Source: Rhynchopus sp. YZ270_cl-10 (taxonomy: Eukaryota > Euglenozoa > Diplonemea > Diplonemida > Diplonemidae). From it: a stretch of DNA of 64,000 bases. Below the pieces are notes generated by a model. That model worked only from the letters and a program-made list of their open reading frames with translations, was not told the DNA's origin and did not search any database. The stretch spans positions 1,178,001-1,242,000 of the forward strand of contig OZ037888.1 of NCBI GenBank assembly GCA_964035575.1, in the 5' to 3' direction. A program made the position numbers and the translations under genes. This document shows positions 1 through 9,648 of the stretch, in pieces (position 1 is the first letter of the stretch; the number at the start of each line of letters is the position of its first letter).

Positions 1-89
1 TTTCCGACTTAAAAATAAGGATTCAGAACTGTGCAGATTTGCTGCGACAGCTGTGGATCAAATAAAAGGGGGGAGGGGGAAAAAAAAAC

Positions 90-151
90 TATAGTGGAGC
101 ACACTCTAGGGTGGCTACACTAATACAACCAAGTTTCCAAAAAACTAAAAA
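90..151 (+). repeat. Interspersed repeat family C, copy 1
   Basis: This unit of about 55 bases has the core ATAGTGGAG, then a C/G-rich middle, then TACACTAATACAACCAAG and an A-rich tail. Related copies lie near 30695, 37463 and 57756. The A-rich 3' end suggests a short retroposed element. The family is not recognised. Confidence 0.6.
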
Positions 152-320
152 GGACCCCCCCGCCAGCTATTCTCCTCTCTCTTCCCCCCCGTGGTTTGCA
201 CTTTTTTTATTCCGTTTAGTTTCAGTGATTCTTGTAGAGGTCTGTGTGGCTCAGTTTTTTTTTTTTTTTTTTTCCTGTATTATTTTTGTATGTCTTTTTT
301 CATAATATTATGTGCACATT

Positions 321-435
321 CGAAATGGATGTAGGACCGCCTGGTTGAGGGTCCACCCCCGGTGCACCGGTCATGTACCAAGGTACACTGTCATGAGAGG
401 GCTTTTTTGTATTTCAAGTCAACTTTTTTTCTCAA
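321..435 (+). repeat. Interspersed repeat family A, copy 1 (long form)
   Basis: The long form has a 5' part (GAAATGGATGTAGGA, then GGTCCACCCC), a centre GGTACACTGTCA-GAGAGGGC and a 3' part GTATTTCAAGTCAA followed by a T tract. The same order of blocks recurs near 61653-61770, and shorter derivatives are scattered through the window. All copies I found point the same way as the host genes. Confidence 0.65.
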
Positions 436-450
436 ATGGTATGCTCGAAA

Positions 451-530
451 AAATGGATGAAGCCGGTTGAGATCCACCACGGTGCACCGGGTAGAGGTAT
501 TTTTTGTATTTCAAGCCAACTTTTTTTTCT
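451..530 (+). repeat. Family A, copy 2 (middle block missing)
   Basis: It repeats the 5' ATGGAT block, the GGTGCACCGG block and the GTATTTCAAG end of the preceding copy. It lacks the GGTACACTGTCA centre. Its position directly after copy 1 suggests a local duplication that then decayed. Confidence 0.55.
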
Positions 531-916
531 TTTCTTTTTGTGCCCCGTCCACAGAGAGGGGCGGTCTGCACGGAACATAGCTTCATCTTTACCCCATTTT
601 TTTTTACCCCCATTTTCCCCTTCCCAGAACCTTTGCTTCCGACCTACAAGCGGAAGTATTCTTTGTTTTTTGTTATTTTCCTTCTCGACTGAGATGCGTT
701 GAAGCACGTTTCAATTTCTCTTTCTTCCTGTTAAAGTGCAAGCACAATCAGGTGACCAAAGAACGCAAGGCTTATTTTCATCTGAACAACTTTTCTTTTC
801 TTTTTTTGAAAGGGTGCATGTGTTGACCCTCTCACATACTTTCAATTCTATGAATTGAAAGTATATGAATCTAATCTTTTTTTGTTCGGCGGCAATATTT
901 CTTCGTATACATTGAA

Positions 917-934
917 GTGTGTGTGTGTGTGTGT
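917..934. repeat. (TG)n tract at the 3' end of the LINE
   Basis: An alternating TG run abuts the 3' end of the minus-strand LINE. A similar run lies at the other end of the element, near 9109-9124, so the pair may be the duplicated target. Confidence 0.6.
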
Positions 935-995
935 TTGATAACTAGTAGGGGTAATTCTTGCTCAGAATATGGCCCCAAAAAGGGGGGGGGGGTGC

Positions 996-3900
996 TCACG
1001 TCACGGCAGACGCCCCCGAAGGGTCGTGACGGTGATGCAGTGGTTGAATGCCTTCCTGGGCCGCGTGCTTGAATTGCGGGTGGCAGGAGTGGCAGCATTC
1101 GTTTAGGCTTTTTCTGTCCAAGTGGCAGGCCCCACAGCGCGTCAATCTGTGGCTCAGGCAGAAGTCCATCACAAGCTCAAGGCCATCATCCTCTCTGTGG
1201 TGCAGGTTGCAGCAGGTTTCCACTACGGCTCGCACTTTCACACAGGACACACATCTGACTTTTCCGTGGCTCTCACATGAGATGATTTTGGCGTTCTTGC
1301 GGGCCCCCGCGGGGGCTGGTCGCGGGGGTCTGGACCTGAAGGCTGCAGTGTCCACCGCCGCTCTGCCCCGTGCCTGGCTGGATGCCTCCGTCCAGTTCGC
1401 GGCGTAGTGGTCCTGGGGGTAGAACCGTGCTGCCCATGCTTGGCTCTCCTCATACAGGATGGAGCTAGGGCCATGCGGCTGTTCGCTGCGGATGTTGTGG
1501 GCGTTGAGGTGGCGGAGGACGGCCTCTGTCTTGGCGGAAAGCACAGCCCGTCGGTTTACCCCTTGCACCACTGTCCCTCCGAGCGCTGTCAGACTGGTGA
1601 CACCTCCCTCTTTGCCTCTGGTCCAACTGTCGACTTGGACCACACTGCGTAGGTCACGGGTGAGGCTCTGCAGTGACAGTGCTTTGGCCCATACGCTCTT
1701 TTGGAAGAGAGGGTATTCTGCAGCTGCCTGGCTTAGCTGCTCCGCCCTCGCAACTTCGACCGTATCCATCGCTTCATTGCTGAGAGCGTCAGCGTCAGTG
1801 TTGAGGTTCCGCTTGACGTGGCGCCATTCGATGACGTAGCGGGGTTGCAGGTCTCGGATTTGGGCCCTGATGCGGTGGAGGAATGGCTGGAGGTTCTCTT
1901 TGCATGTTGTGTTCCCCTTGATGTGCTCGATGATCAGTTTAGAGTCACCGTATATGGTCGCCTGGCCACACACTTCTGGGGGTAGGTCGCGAAGAAGGCA
2001 AAGGCCACTGCTAGCCCCTTCGTACTCGGCAACGTTGTTGCTTCTTGCAAATGGCAGGGGCGTAGCTACGGATGCTGCCTTCACCCCGTCGATGTAGACA
2101 ACTGCTCCTGCCCCTGCCCTCGCAAATACCGTACCGTTCTGTCTAGCACCACCATCAAAGAACACCTCTGTGCCCTGGCGGCCTTCTAGGGTGTTGCGCA
2201 CAGTGCACACGGTTTGAGACGCACAGTATGGCTGGTATCTACGGTTCTTGATACCCGGCAAGGAAAGTCCCGTGGTCAGCTCGAAGTCTATTGCGAGCTC
2301 AATGTAGCTAACGGAGTGCTCCGATCCGTTATGCGCCCATTGCAGACTGTTTACCCAGTGGTTGGTTGCGTACCATAGGTCTTCACTGTGTTTCCATATG
2401 GCCCCCACGTCTTGGTAACGCAGTGAAGGGAGTTGCACTCGCATGGGTTGGGGAGAAGACCATCCCCATGGGTAGTCAACCAGGCGGTGGTGGCGGGCCG
2501 ACTCTGCTGGGCGGTCATCTCGAATCTGTCTTTGCCTGACTATCTCTATGAATAGCCTTTGCAGATTTCTCACTAGTGCGATCCTCTCGTGGTCGTCTCG
2601 CGGGAGAACGTTGTCGTGGCAGTCGTGACGGTACCGTGGTGCCACCCCGCAAATGACCAGACAGTTCGGCCAGTCCGTCCTGTCCGCGGCTGCGACAGGG
2701 TGACGGCTGCGTACCTCCTCCCACGCACTGCATTCCCACCACATATGGCGAACTGTTTCGCGGGCTTCGGTCTCACAGTAAGGGCATCCGTCGGTGATGA
2801 GGCCGGATCTACCCGTTGTTGTCATTGCCCCTGCGATGATGGAGCGAAGGATGCCTTTCTGGTACCCGGTTAAGTTGCTCTCGGGGTCTTCCAGCAGGTG
2901 CCTGGTCACTCTGCCGTCAACACCATGTTGGAGTCCGTCGTAGTCGCTCGATCGCTTGTTCGCAAGGGACCTCATTAGGGCATTCCGCAGTTTGTGACGT
3001 GCCTCGGCCTCGACTGACGTGGCTTGCTTTTCGGTGAGGGTGTCAACGTCCAGCAGGGTTTGGTCTCCTGATTCGTTGGTGAATCTGACTTGGTTGGGGG
3101 CAACCCAGTCCCACCCCAAGGCGTTCAGTGATTCATTGAGGAGGAAGAACGGTCCGTAGGACAGGGAATCTCTGTGCTGCCACGCCACCGCACATAGATG
3201 TCTGCAGTTTTCTCTTCTCATCTGTTTGATCCACGCACGTAGCCTGCGAATGTGGAAGACCATCTCCGGGTCTAGTCGGTGGCCGTGCTGTAGGATGTGC
3301 ATGACCGCCACCACAGCACGTCGCGAAGGCCCGGTCCAGACAGCTGCTGTGAAGTTTTTCTGAAGTTTTGCCCGTTTCTCCGGGGACAGGTAAGTCACGG
3401 ACGCGCCATAATAGCACTTTGACCCCGCAGTCATTGCCGCTATGTGGTCTCGGTGGTTTACTGGTGTTGGGAGGGACCGCACCCTTCCCAGGTTCTTCAC
3501 CGCGTTTGAGGACCTGTTGGAGATGCGATTGGAGACGGGCAAGGAGCTAAGGTTGGTGCCTGGTTGTGCGTGCTGCATGACCCCTGTGCTGTCGAAGCTG
3601 TTCTTGACAGGGAGGAACGTCGGAGGGTTGTGGCACATTAGCTCTCCGGTTTGCACGTTGATCACCTTGATTTCACATGGGCGCGTGCGGCACGTGGAGA
3701 AGGTGAGCGACTTTGAGACGCTGATGTCCATCTGGGTGTGGTGAGAGAAGATCACTGTTCGGTCAACGGCCATCTGCTGGAGCTGGTGAGATGGGGCAGT
3801 GGCGTAGATGTCGTCAACGAATGATGTGGTCTCAGCCCCCTTGCTGTCGACCTCACGCATCCATACGCTGATAACAATGTTTATTAGGATCACACTCAAT

Positions 3901-6900
3901 GGGCACCCCTGCATGATACCATTGGTTGGTGTGAAGGGTTCTCCCACAGACCCGTTGCACCGGAAGTGTCTCTTCATCTTCACATAAGCCTCTCTGAGTA
4001 CCGATAGCACCACTCCATTGAAGCCCAGTCTCGCTGCAAGGCACATCGCGATGTTGATGGGGACGGTATCAAAGCACTTCTTAAAGTCTATGGCTACTCC
4101 AAAGATGTGTTCACCGGTGAGGTGTGCGCATTCTAACTGTGCTGCGAGGTGCCAGTACAAGTCCTCCGTCCCGTGTTTGGGCCTGCACCCGTGCAATCCT
4201 GCAGGTGACAACTTGTCCAACCACGGAAAGGCGGATTGAGCACGTATCGATGCCCATATCCTATAGAGGACCGCCGTGATGGTGATGGGTCGTTGCGACA
4301 GGGGGTCTCCATCACTGTCTGGTTTCGGGATTAGCGGCACCAGTGCTTGCATGAGGGCTTCAGGCCACACGCCGTCCCGTTCGACGGCATTTAGGCATTC
4401 CACAAGGATGGCGATGATAGAGTCAGGTAGCTGTTCCACTTCGTGTGCTCTCCATCCGTGCATGCCTGGTGAGGTGGTACGCTTCATACGTTTGAGTGCC
4501 TTGTGTACATCTTCCACCTTGATGGGTTCACAAGTCATGTCTTCTGCCGCCGGTAGTACATCTTCGTACACTGCGAGGAAGGAGTCCCAACTTGGCTCGG
4601 GTGAGGAGGCGTATTTTTGGAATATACCACCCCATGCCTGGTTGTCTCTGAGGAGGGAGTCAACCTTGGCTGGGTCAGCCGTGAGAGTGCCATCTTGTTG
4701 CTTCATGAACGCTGCCGGCGTGGTGAAGCGGTCAGCCACATAGTCGAAGATGGCACCTTGACCTTTGCTCCCAACGTTTTGCATGGTGTGCTTCCAATGC
4801 AGACTGCGTTGTGCCTTCATGGCGGCAAAGGCTTCTCTCTGGGAGCCTTCGAGTTTCTCTAGGAGGCGGTGCAGGTAATCCACTCCGGGGTTTGGTACGA
4901 AGAGGGCCTCAGTGATCTCATCCCTCAGCGGGCCTCCTCGGAGTCGGGACAGCGCCTCCCACGCGTACCTCTCCCTGCGGGTCATTGCGTACGGCTTGTC
5001 CACAAGCAGTCTGGCCCTTCCTATTTGGAGAAGCGTGCGTAGGTTTCCCATGACAGCGTCCCTCGCCCTTGTTAGCTTTGAGGACGCCCCATTTTTGCTG
5101 CTGTGCTTTGTGGCGTGCCTGGCCGTCTTCACAAGGGATGTCTCGCTTCGCCCGCAGTAATCAGAATGTGGGGACGCTATGCTGTCCTCATGGAGGAGGA
5201 GTAGGAACTTCTCACCCACCTCTGCAAACTCAGCAAGCTTGCTTTCTCCTGATGCCTCGCTCCTGTCGTTTTTCTCCAGCTGGCTAGCAAATGCCACCGC
5301 AGTCTCTGGGGTGTTCCTTGGTCTATCCAGTGGGAAGGGCTTGGGGAGCACGCATCTCCGGGTGCGGCCAGAATATACGTTTAGGTCGAGGGTGAAGGTG
5401 AGCGGTACATGTGTCGGGAAAGGGCAGTCGTCGAAGCTGGAGTCAACTGTCACTTTATAGATCGCTGGTGCTGCCGTCGCATTCGCCAGGCACATATCAA
5501 TCCGCGTTCCGTTCGAGTTGGCCGTTCTGCAGGTGAAAGGTGGAGGGGTCCGTTGGGCAGCGGCTAGGCTCTCCGCCACATCAACCCATCTTCCAGATCT
5601 CTGCGCTGCCGCAAGAGTGACGCTATTGGAGGCGTTGCAGTTGAAGTCCCCGATGATGATGACTGGGACTGCGTGACCCAGGCCAGTTGCCATCTCCAAT
5701 GCGTCCTTGATGAGTGCTTCTCGTTCGGCCGCCGCCTCCTGGCCTGCGTGTGCGTAGAGGGAGATGACGTGGAAGGCAGCCCCTGCGCCCACCGCAACAG
5801 CTGTGTGGACCACCCTCGTTGAATCGTGACAGCGTTTTTCCACCGGTGATTTAGGCGCGATGGTTTGCGCTATCAGGCCACTCTTGGTCATTATCGCCAC
5901 GCCTCCCGGTGCGATTTGCTGGCGCTCGCCTCCTCCCGTCTTTGCGAGGGCCTTTCCCCAGTGTACCTCCCTTCCTTTTGCGTGGAAGTATTGCCCATGT
6001 GTGCCCATGTGTTCCTTCCCGACCCTTGTCTCCTGTAAGGCAAGGATATCAGCCGGGAGGTCAGCCACGTCACGGTGGTGCGTTTGCAGCGACGTTACGT
6101 TGATGGTGGTGATGGTTAGGGGTCTGGGTGCGGGTGTAGGCGGAGCTCGGGGTTGCCGTCTGTTCCTGTTCGCCGGAGACGGTGCCTCGAGGGGGAGAAT
6201 GCCGTTCTGACAGGCTCGTAGACTTCGGAGGAGAGCCATCGGGATTCTGAGTATGTCATAATGCTCAGGTCTGTACGTTAGTCCCAGCACACGGTTCCGT
6301 TGGGCAGGGCAGCCCTCACGTCGCAGTGTGCCACGACTTCCCGTGCTGGCGTTGAGGACCCATACCTCCGCCTTGAGGATCGTCGCTGCCGCCTGCAAGC
6401 AGAGGTGGTCCCCGTAGGTGCCGTCACGGCTCATGTGGTCCAGGTATATGCTGAACGAGGTCGTGGCTGCTGCCGGCCCGGCTTCATACAGGTACCTGGA
6501 CTCTTCGTTTGTGCGCAGGTGGCTGATGACGTCTCTGCGCAAGGAGGCCGCACATATACTCCCGGTGCATTGTGAGGCGAGCGCCCTAAAGAGGCAGTTG
6601 CCGTCCCCAGGGATCACGTGACGGGAGGTGTGCAAGCTCGCTGCTGTCCGGTCCAGCCACACATTATTCTCTGCTCTCTCTGCAATAGGGTCATCCCCCC
6701 CGCCTCTCATATTTGTACGATGCTTCCCGCACGCGGACGCGTATCCAATCTTTGAGTCGATGCTCATCTCTGGAGATGCTGGCGTTGTCACAAGCGGGAG
6801 ATATACTTTCGGAGGGACTGCTAGGGTCGCCGTCATGAGAGGTAGGGGGATGATATGCTGAGGGTGCTGGGGTTGAAAGGATGGAAGTCGGGATGGAATG

Positions 6901-6980
6901 GTGATCGTTGGAGAGGGAGGGTTTGAGTTGTGTGAGGGGTTCGTTTGAACAGCCTCATTGCCGATCCTGATTGCGTTCAC
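996..6980 (-). CDS. LINE ORF2: OTU protease, AP-endonuclease, RT, RNase H
   Basis: This 1994-residue polyprotein carries out target cleavage and reverse transcription of the element. Residues 120-245 resemble an OTU cysteine protease (GDGNCLFRAL with C129; PEHYD with H240). Residues 288-535 are an exonuclease/endonuclease/phosphatase domain (ALQETR, then IIIGDFNCN). The reverse transcriptase follows in the middle (RPITI, GVAIDFKKCFDTV, GIMQGCPLS, and FVDD in place of the usual YADD). After it comes a CPYC...H...C zinc knuckle. An RNase H domain (FFDGGA, AEYEGA, YGDSKLI, DADALSNEA) and a cysteine/histidine-rich C-terminus complete it. The start at 6980 is the first ATG and overlaps the end of ORF1, so translation may be coupled. 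The role of the OTU domain is unknown; it may mature the polyprotein or act on host ubiquitin. Confidence 0.9.
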   Translation of the reverse strand: MNAIRIGNEAVQTNPSHNSNPPSPTITIPSRLPSFQPQHPQHIIPLPLMTATLAVPPKVYLPLVTTPASPEMSIDSKIGYASACGKHRTNMRGGGDDPIAERAENNVWLDRTAASLHTSRHVIPGDGNCLFRALASQCTGSICAASLRRDVISHLRTNEESRYLYEAGPAAATTSFSIYLDHMSRDGTYGDHLCLQAAATILKAEVWVLNASTGSRGTLRREGCPAQRNRVLGLTYRPEHYDILRIPMALLRSLRACQNGILPLEAPSPANRNRRQPRAPPTPAPRPLTITTINVTSLQTHHRDVADLPADILALQETRVGKEHMGTHGQYFHAKGREVHWGKALAKTGGGERQQIAPGGVAIMTKSGLIAQTIAPKSPVEKRCHDSTRVVHTAVAVGAGAAFHVISLYAHAGQEAAAEREALIKDALEMATGLGHAVPVIIIGDFNCNASNSVTLAAAQRSGRWVDVAESLAAAQRTPPPFTCRTANSNGTRIDMCLANATAAPAIYKVTVDSSFDDCPFPTHVPLTFTLDLNVYSGRTRRCVLPKPFPLDRPRNTPETAVAFASQLEKNDRSEASGESKLAEFAEVGEKFLLLLHEDSIASPHSDYCGRSETSLVKTARHATKHSSKNGASSKLTRARDAVMGNLRTLLQIGRARLLVDKPYAMTRRERYAWEALSRLRGGPLRDEITEALFVPNPGVDYLHRLLEKLEGSQREAFAAMKAQRSLHWKHTMQNVGSKGQGAIFDYVADRFTTPAAFMKQQDGTLTADPAKVDSLLRDNQAWGGIFQKYASSPEPSWDSFLAVYEDVLPAAEDMTCEPIKVEDVHKALKRMKRTTSPGMHGWRAHEVEQLPDSIIAILVECLNAVERDGVWPEALMQALVPLIPKPDSDGDPLSQRPITITAVLYRIWASIRAQSAFPWLDKLSPAGLHGCRPKHGTEDLYWHLAAQLECAHLTGEHIFGVAIDFKKCFDTVPINIAMCLAARLGFNGVVLSVLREAYVKMKRHFRCNGSVGEPFTPTNGIMQGCPLSVILINIVISVWMREVDSKGAETTSFVDDIYATAPSHQLQQMAVDRTVIFSHHTQMDISVSKSLTFSTCRTRPCEIKVINVQTGELMCHNPPTFLPVKNSFDSTGVMQHAQPGTNLSSLPVSNRISNRSSNAVKNLGRVRSLPTPVNHRDHIAAMTAGSKCYYGASVTYLSPEKRAKLQKNFTAAVWTGPSRRAVVAVMHILQHGHRLDPEMVFHIRRLRAWIKQMRRENCRHLCAVAWQHRDSLSYGPFFLLNESLNALGWDWVAPNQVRFTNESGDQTLLDVDTLTEKQATSVEAEARHKLRNALMRSLANKRSSDYDGLQHGVDGRVTRHLLEDPESNLTGYQKGILRSIIAGAMTTTGRSGLITDGCPYCETEARETVRHMWWECSAWEEVRSRHPVAAADRTDWPNCLVICGVAPRYRHDCHDNVLPRDDHERIALVRNLQRLFIEIVRQRQIRDDRPAESARHHRLVDYPWGWSSPQPMRVQLPSLRYQDVGAIWKHSEDLWYATNHWVNSLQWAHNGSEHSVSYIELAIDFELTTGLSLPGIKNRRYQPYCASQTVCTVRNTLEGRQGTEVFFDGGARQNGTVFARAGAGAVVYIDGVKAASVATPLPFARSNNVAEYEGASSGLCLLRDLPPEVCGQATIYGDSKLIIEHIKGNTTCKENLQPFLHRIRAQIRDLQPRYVIEWRHVKRNLNTDADALSNEAMDTVEVARAEQLSQAAAEYPLFQKSVWAKALSLQSLTRDLRSVVQVDSWTRGKEGGVTSLTALGGTVVQGVNRRAVLSAKTEAVLRHLNAHNIRSEQPHGPSSILYEESQAWAARFYPQDHYAANWTEASSQARGRAAVDTAAFRSRPPRPAPAGARKNAKIISCESHGKVRCVSCVKVRAVVETCCNLHHREDDGLELVMDFCLSHRLTRCGACHLDRKSLNECCHSCHPQFKHAAQEGIQPLHHRHDPSGASAVT

Positions 6981-9078
6981 GGGGGACTGTTGCGAAGCTC
7001 GTGATGAGCGGCTGCCCTGCGGACTTGGTCCCCTTTGTCGCCGTCGGTCCCTTCCCTTTCCCTTCCTTCGCTTGTGGTTTCGGGCCCACGCTGTACGGCC
7101 CTGTCACGATCTTCTTAGCCCGGTTGAACGTATCGGCGATCTGTTCCATCCGTGTAGCCCGCGGCATTTCCCCCGCGCTCCGGGCGATGGACCTATCGTG
7201 GTTGTCGCTCGGGGCTGAGGTGGGCTTTTGCTGGGGGAGATTCGGCGGTGCCTCCTGCACCAGTGGCTTCAACTGCTGATGCGACGCTGGTGGTTGCTGC
7301 TCAGTCCTATCATGTGTGCTGACGACGTGTTCCAGCGCCGCTTCCACCTCACCATTGTGTTTGCACTGGTAACGCATCGCCTGCTCCTGGTCCTCCTTTA
7401 TCCGTTGCGCTTCCCCGTCCACGGCGGCGAACTTGATGGTGGCGGCGTCAACCAGGTTGGCCGTACCCCGCTGTGTTTGCATCAGGGCCTCCTTCGTTTT
7501 GGCTTCGAGAGCGTGGTTGCGCTGCCGGGCCAATGCCGCCTCCTCCTCTGCTTGACTCCGGAGGAGGTTGACTTCGTTGCTGAGGCGGTTCGCTGCGGCT
7601 GTCAGCCTGTCGTCGGTCTGGTGCGCCTTCTTCAGGGCCTCTTCAGCCATGGCTGATACCACAACAGTATCAGCTGCCGCCTGCTGCGTGCGCCTGCCCT
7701 GTTCTTGCAGCCCTTCCTGGAGGTGGGGAACAGCGGCCTCAGCTCTCTTGTGTGCCTCCACGAGCTGTTCAGCCGTGCTGCTGGCGGTGGTAGCTTTCGC
7801 CGCAACCTCGGTTGTCCACGCGTGCAACTTCACGTACGCGGACTGCAGCTCCTCCGCCTGCTGGGTCTGCTGGCTTGCGGTTCTGGTTGACGTGTCTTGT
7901 GCCTTGTCTTGTGCCTGCGTCACTTGCATCACCCGTTCCTCCAACAGCTCCATTCTGACCGCTAGTTGGGTGGCAGCGGGTGCGCCGGACTGCACTCCAG
8001 AAATGGCTTTGACGATGACCTGCTGCTCCTTCTTTTGGTTGTGGAGTTGAAGGCGGATGTCTTCCATTTCCTCCCTCTCAAAGGTAACGACCCTCAGATT
8101 AGTGGCGGTGGCTGCTTCGAGTGCATTGGTCGCCTGCTTTGCCGCGCGTTCCGCCTTCTTCTTCACTGCCTGCAGTTCCGTGGACACCCCCACCTGGTCA
8201 ACGGCCAGCGCCTTGGTGGCCCTCACCTCTTCGCGGAGCTGCTCGAGGAGGAGCTGCGTGCCTTCTGCGTTCTCCACTGCCTTCTCCGTCATCTGCCTTG
8301 TCACGGCAGCTGCCTCCTCTTTCGCCCGCTGCAACGCAGCAGCAAACTCCTGCCGCAGCTGTGCAAGCTCAGGTGCAGGTGTAGTAGCGGGTGCAGTAGC
8401 GGGTGTAGCAGCGGGTGTAGCAGACACAGCAGGTGTAGCAGGCACAGCAGACACAGGTGCAGTAACCTCACTAGGCGCAGACGCAGCAGCAGTGGTGGTT
8501 GTGACTGGAACTGTAGGGGAGGGCAGTGGTGTGGCAGGTGTCGTGGGCGTTTGCTTGGTGCGGTCCTGGGCGATGACCTTCAGCACCGCGTGGAGGTGCG
8601 CGACGGGGACGACGACGTCCTTCGCGGTGTAGCCCCTACCACCTCCCCGCCCACCTGTTCGCTTGACGCCTTGCAAGGCCGCCAACAGGGCCGCAATGGC
8701 GTCCTCGTGTGCGCGGTGCTCCTTCTTCAGCCGCTTTTCCTCCTCCCTCCTTTTCCGCTCGGCACGGATGGTGTCCATGTCCTGGATGGACATGCGGTGC
8801 CCGTTGATGTCGAGCTCTGTGTTGGGGGGCGGATGCGGGGCGGTGACCTGAAGGACGTCCGCCTTCCTGCCCGTCACCTCGGCTTCCCACTCCATCTGCT
8901 TCAGCATGGCCGTGGCCTGTGCCTGCAGGAAGCTGGAGGGGAAGGGGTGGATGCGGTATTCCCGCGGTGGTTGGAGTGTCAGCACGAGGGGGCGCACTAC
9001 CTGCTGTCCGGCTTGTTCGCCGTCGAGAATCTCGACGTTGCCGGGGGATGCCGCATGGAGGCCAGCCGGGTTTTGCAT
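6955..9078 (-). CDS. LINE ORF1: coiled-coil structural protein
   Basis: This is the first ORF of the LINE, 707 residues from the ATG at 9078. An earlier in-frame ATG at 9147 would place the (CA)n microsatellite inside the protein, so the inner start is more likely. The N-terminal third is basic and charged. A segment rich in alanine, proline, threonine and valine follows. The remainder is a long alanine/glutamine/glutamate-rich coiled coil, and the C-terminus is basic. I see no CCHC knuckle or RRM. By analogy with other LINE ORF1 proteins it probably coats the element's RNA as a multimer. The function is inferred from position and composition only. Confidence 0.8.
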   Translation of the reverse strand: MQNPAGLHAASPGNVEILDGEQAGQQVVRPLVLTLQPPREYRIHPFPSSFLQAQATAMLKQMEWEAEVTGRKADVLQVTAPHPPPNTELDINGHRMSIQDMDTIRAERKRREEEKRLKKEHRAHEDAIAALLAALQGVKRTGGRGGGRGYTAKDVVVPVAHLHAVLKVIAQDRTKQTPTTPATPLPSPTVPVTTTTAAASAPSEVTAPVSAVPATPAVSATPAATPATAPATTPAPELAQLRQEFAAALQRAKEEAAAVTRQMTEKAVENAEGTQLLLEQLREEVRATKALAVDQVGVSTELQAVKKKAERAAKQATNALEAATATNLRVVTFEREEMEDIRLQLHNQKKEQQVIVKAISGVQSGAPAATQLAVRMELLEERVMQVTQAQDKAQDTSTRTASQQTQQAEELQSAYVKLHAWTTEVAAKATTASSTAEQLVEAHKRAEAAVPHLQEGLQEQGRRTQQAAADTVVVSAMAEEALKKAHQTDDRLTAAANRLSNEVNLLRSQAEEEAALARQRNHALEAKTKEALMQTQRGTANLVDAATIKFAAVDGEAQRIKEDQEQAMRYQCKHNGEVEAALEHVVSTHDRTEQQPPASHQQLKPLVQEAPPNLPQQKPTSAPSDNHDRSIARSAGEMPRATRMEQIADTFNRAKKIVTGPYSVGPKPQAKEGKGKGPTATKGTKSAGQPLITSFATVPRERNQDRQ

Positions 9079-9108
9079 TGTGATAGTGTTAATTTCCCTC
9101 GTTCCCCC

Positions 9109-9124
9109 TGTGTGTGTGTGTGTG
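9109..9124. repeat. (TG)n tract at the 5' end of the LINE
   Basis: This TG run sits immediately before the 5' end of the element as read on the minus strand. It matches the run at 917-934. Confidence 0.6.
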
Positions 9125-9371
9125 CACAAGGAGAGAGACATAGTCATCTGGGTTTCGATACCGCTACAATGCCTTGTGTATTTAGAAGTGAGTTACGCTA
9201 TAAAAAAAAATGCCTTCTTATTGGCGTAGGTAGCGTACCAAGCTTTTCAAAAAAACAAAAAAGGCGAGCGAGAGATCACAGTATACACTCAGTCTGTTGA
9301 ATTTTTAAAAAAAAAGCACTGTACGCCTGCTGTACCGTGCGAGGGTGGCACAGCGCTTCCTTGTGGTGGGT

Positions 9372-9469
9372 ACACGACGGCGAAGTAATTCCCTTGACTT
9401 GACTTGTGGTGTCCCTGTTGGATTACAACCGTGAAATCACAAGTCAAATCATTTACTTCACCGTCGTGT
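9372..9469. mobile_element. 98-bp MITE with TA-like flanks
   Basis: Terminal inverted repeats of 17 bases (ACACGACGG-GAAGTAA at the left) match with one mismatch. The inner arms (CTTGACTTGTG / CACAAGTCAA) are also partly complementary. TA dinucleotides at both borders fit a Tc1/mariner-type target. There is no coding capacity. Confidence 0.65.
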
Positions 9470-9648
9470 AACATACTCTCCTTCCTCCTCTCCCCCAATG
9501 TTTCTTTTGAGAGCCGCGCTCCGTGCGACATGGGAGGCCCAATCAGTGGTCGCGCTAATTATGGGAAAAAATGGGGAAAAAATGGATTTCGGGTACGGAA
9601 AAACGTTCCTAGAAAAGGTTAGCTGGGGAGGCCCGGAAACCCCGTTTT

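Larger units (their letters stand above)
1..917. other. Repeat-rich spacer left of the LINE
   Basis: No gene is visible. The stretch is T-rich, with long homopolymers. It holds one copy of the C-type interspersed repeat near 90-151 and two neighbouring A-type copies near 321-530. Short open frames here overlap on both strands and look accidental. Confidence 0.6.
935..9108 (-). mobile_element. Full-length two-ORF LINE (non-LTR retrotransposon)
   Basis: Read on the minus strand, this element has about 30 bases of 5' leader, ORF1 (9078 to 6955), ORF2 (6980 to 996, overlapping ORF1 by 26 bases in another frame) and a 3' tail of about 60 bases. The tail ends at a (CA)n run on this strand. Both frames are open throughout, so the copy looks young. 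There are no long terminal repeats. The OTU, AP-endonuclease, reverse transcriptase and RNase H order recalls large algal and protist LINEs. I could not recognise a second, restriction-like endonuclease, so placing it in a named clade would be a guess. The element lies opposite in strand to every host gene. Confidence 0.9.

Noticed and set aside
935-9108. An LTR retroelement as an explanation for the large minus-strand element
   Set aside because: There are no terminal direct repeats and no protease/integrase order. AP-endonuclease and reverse transcriptase domains in a two-ORF layout identify a LINE.
7966-9300. A 444-codon plus-strand frame over LINE ORF1
   Set aside because: Cysteine/serine/leucine repeats mirror the alanine/glutamine coiled coil on the other strand. 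ORF1 on the minus strand is the real frame.
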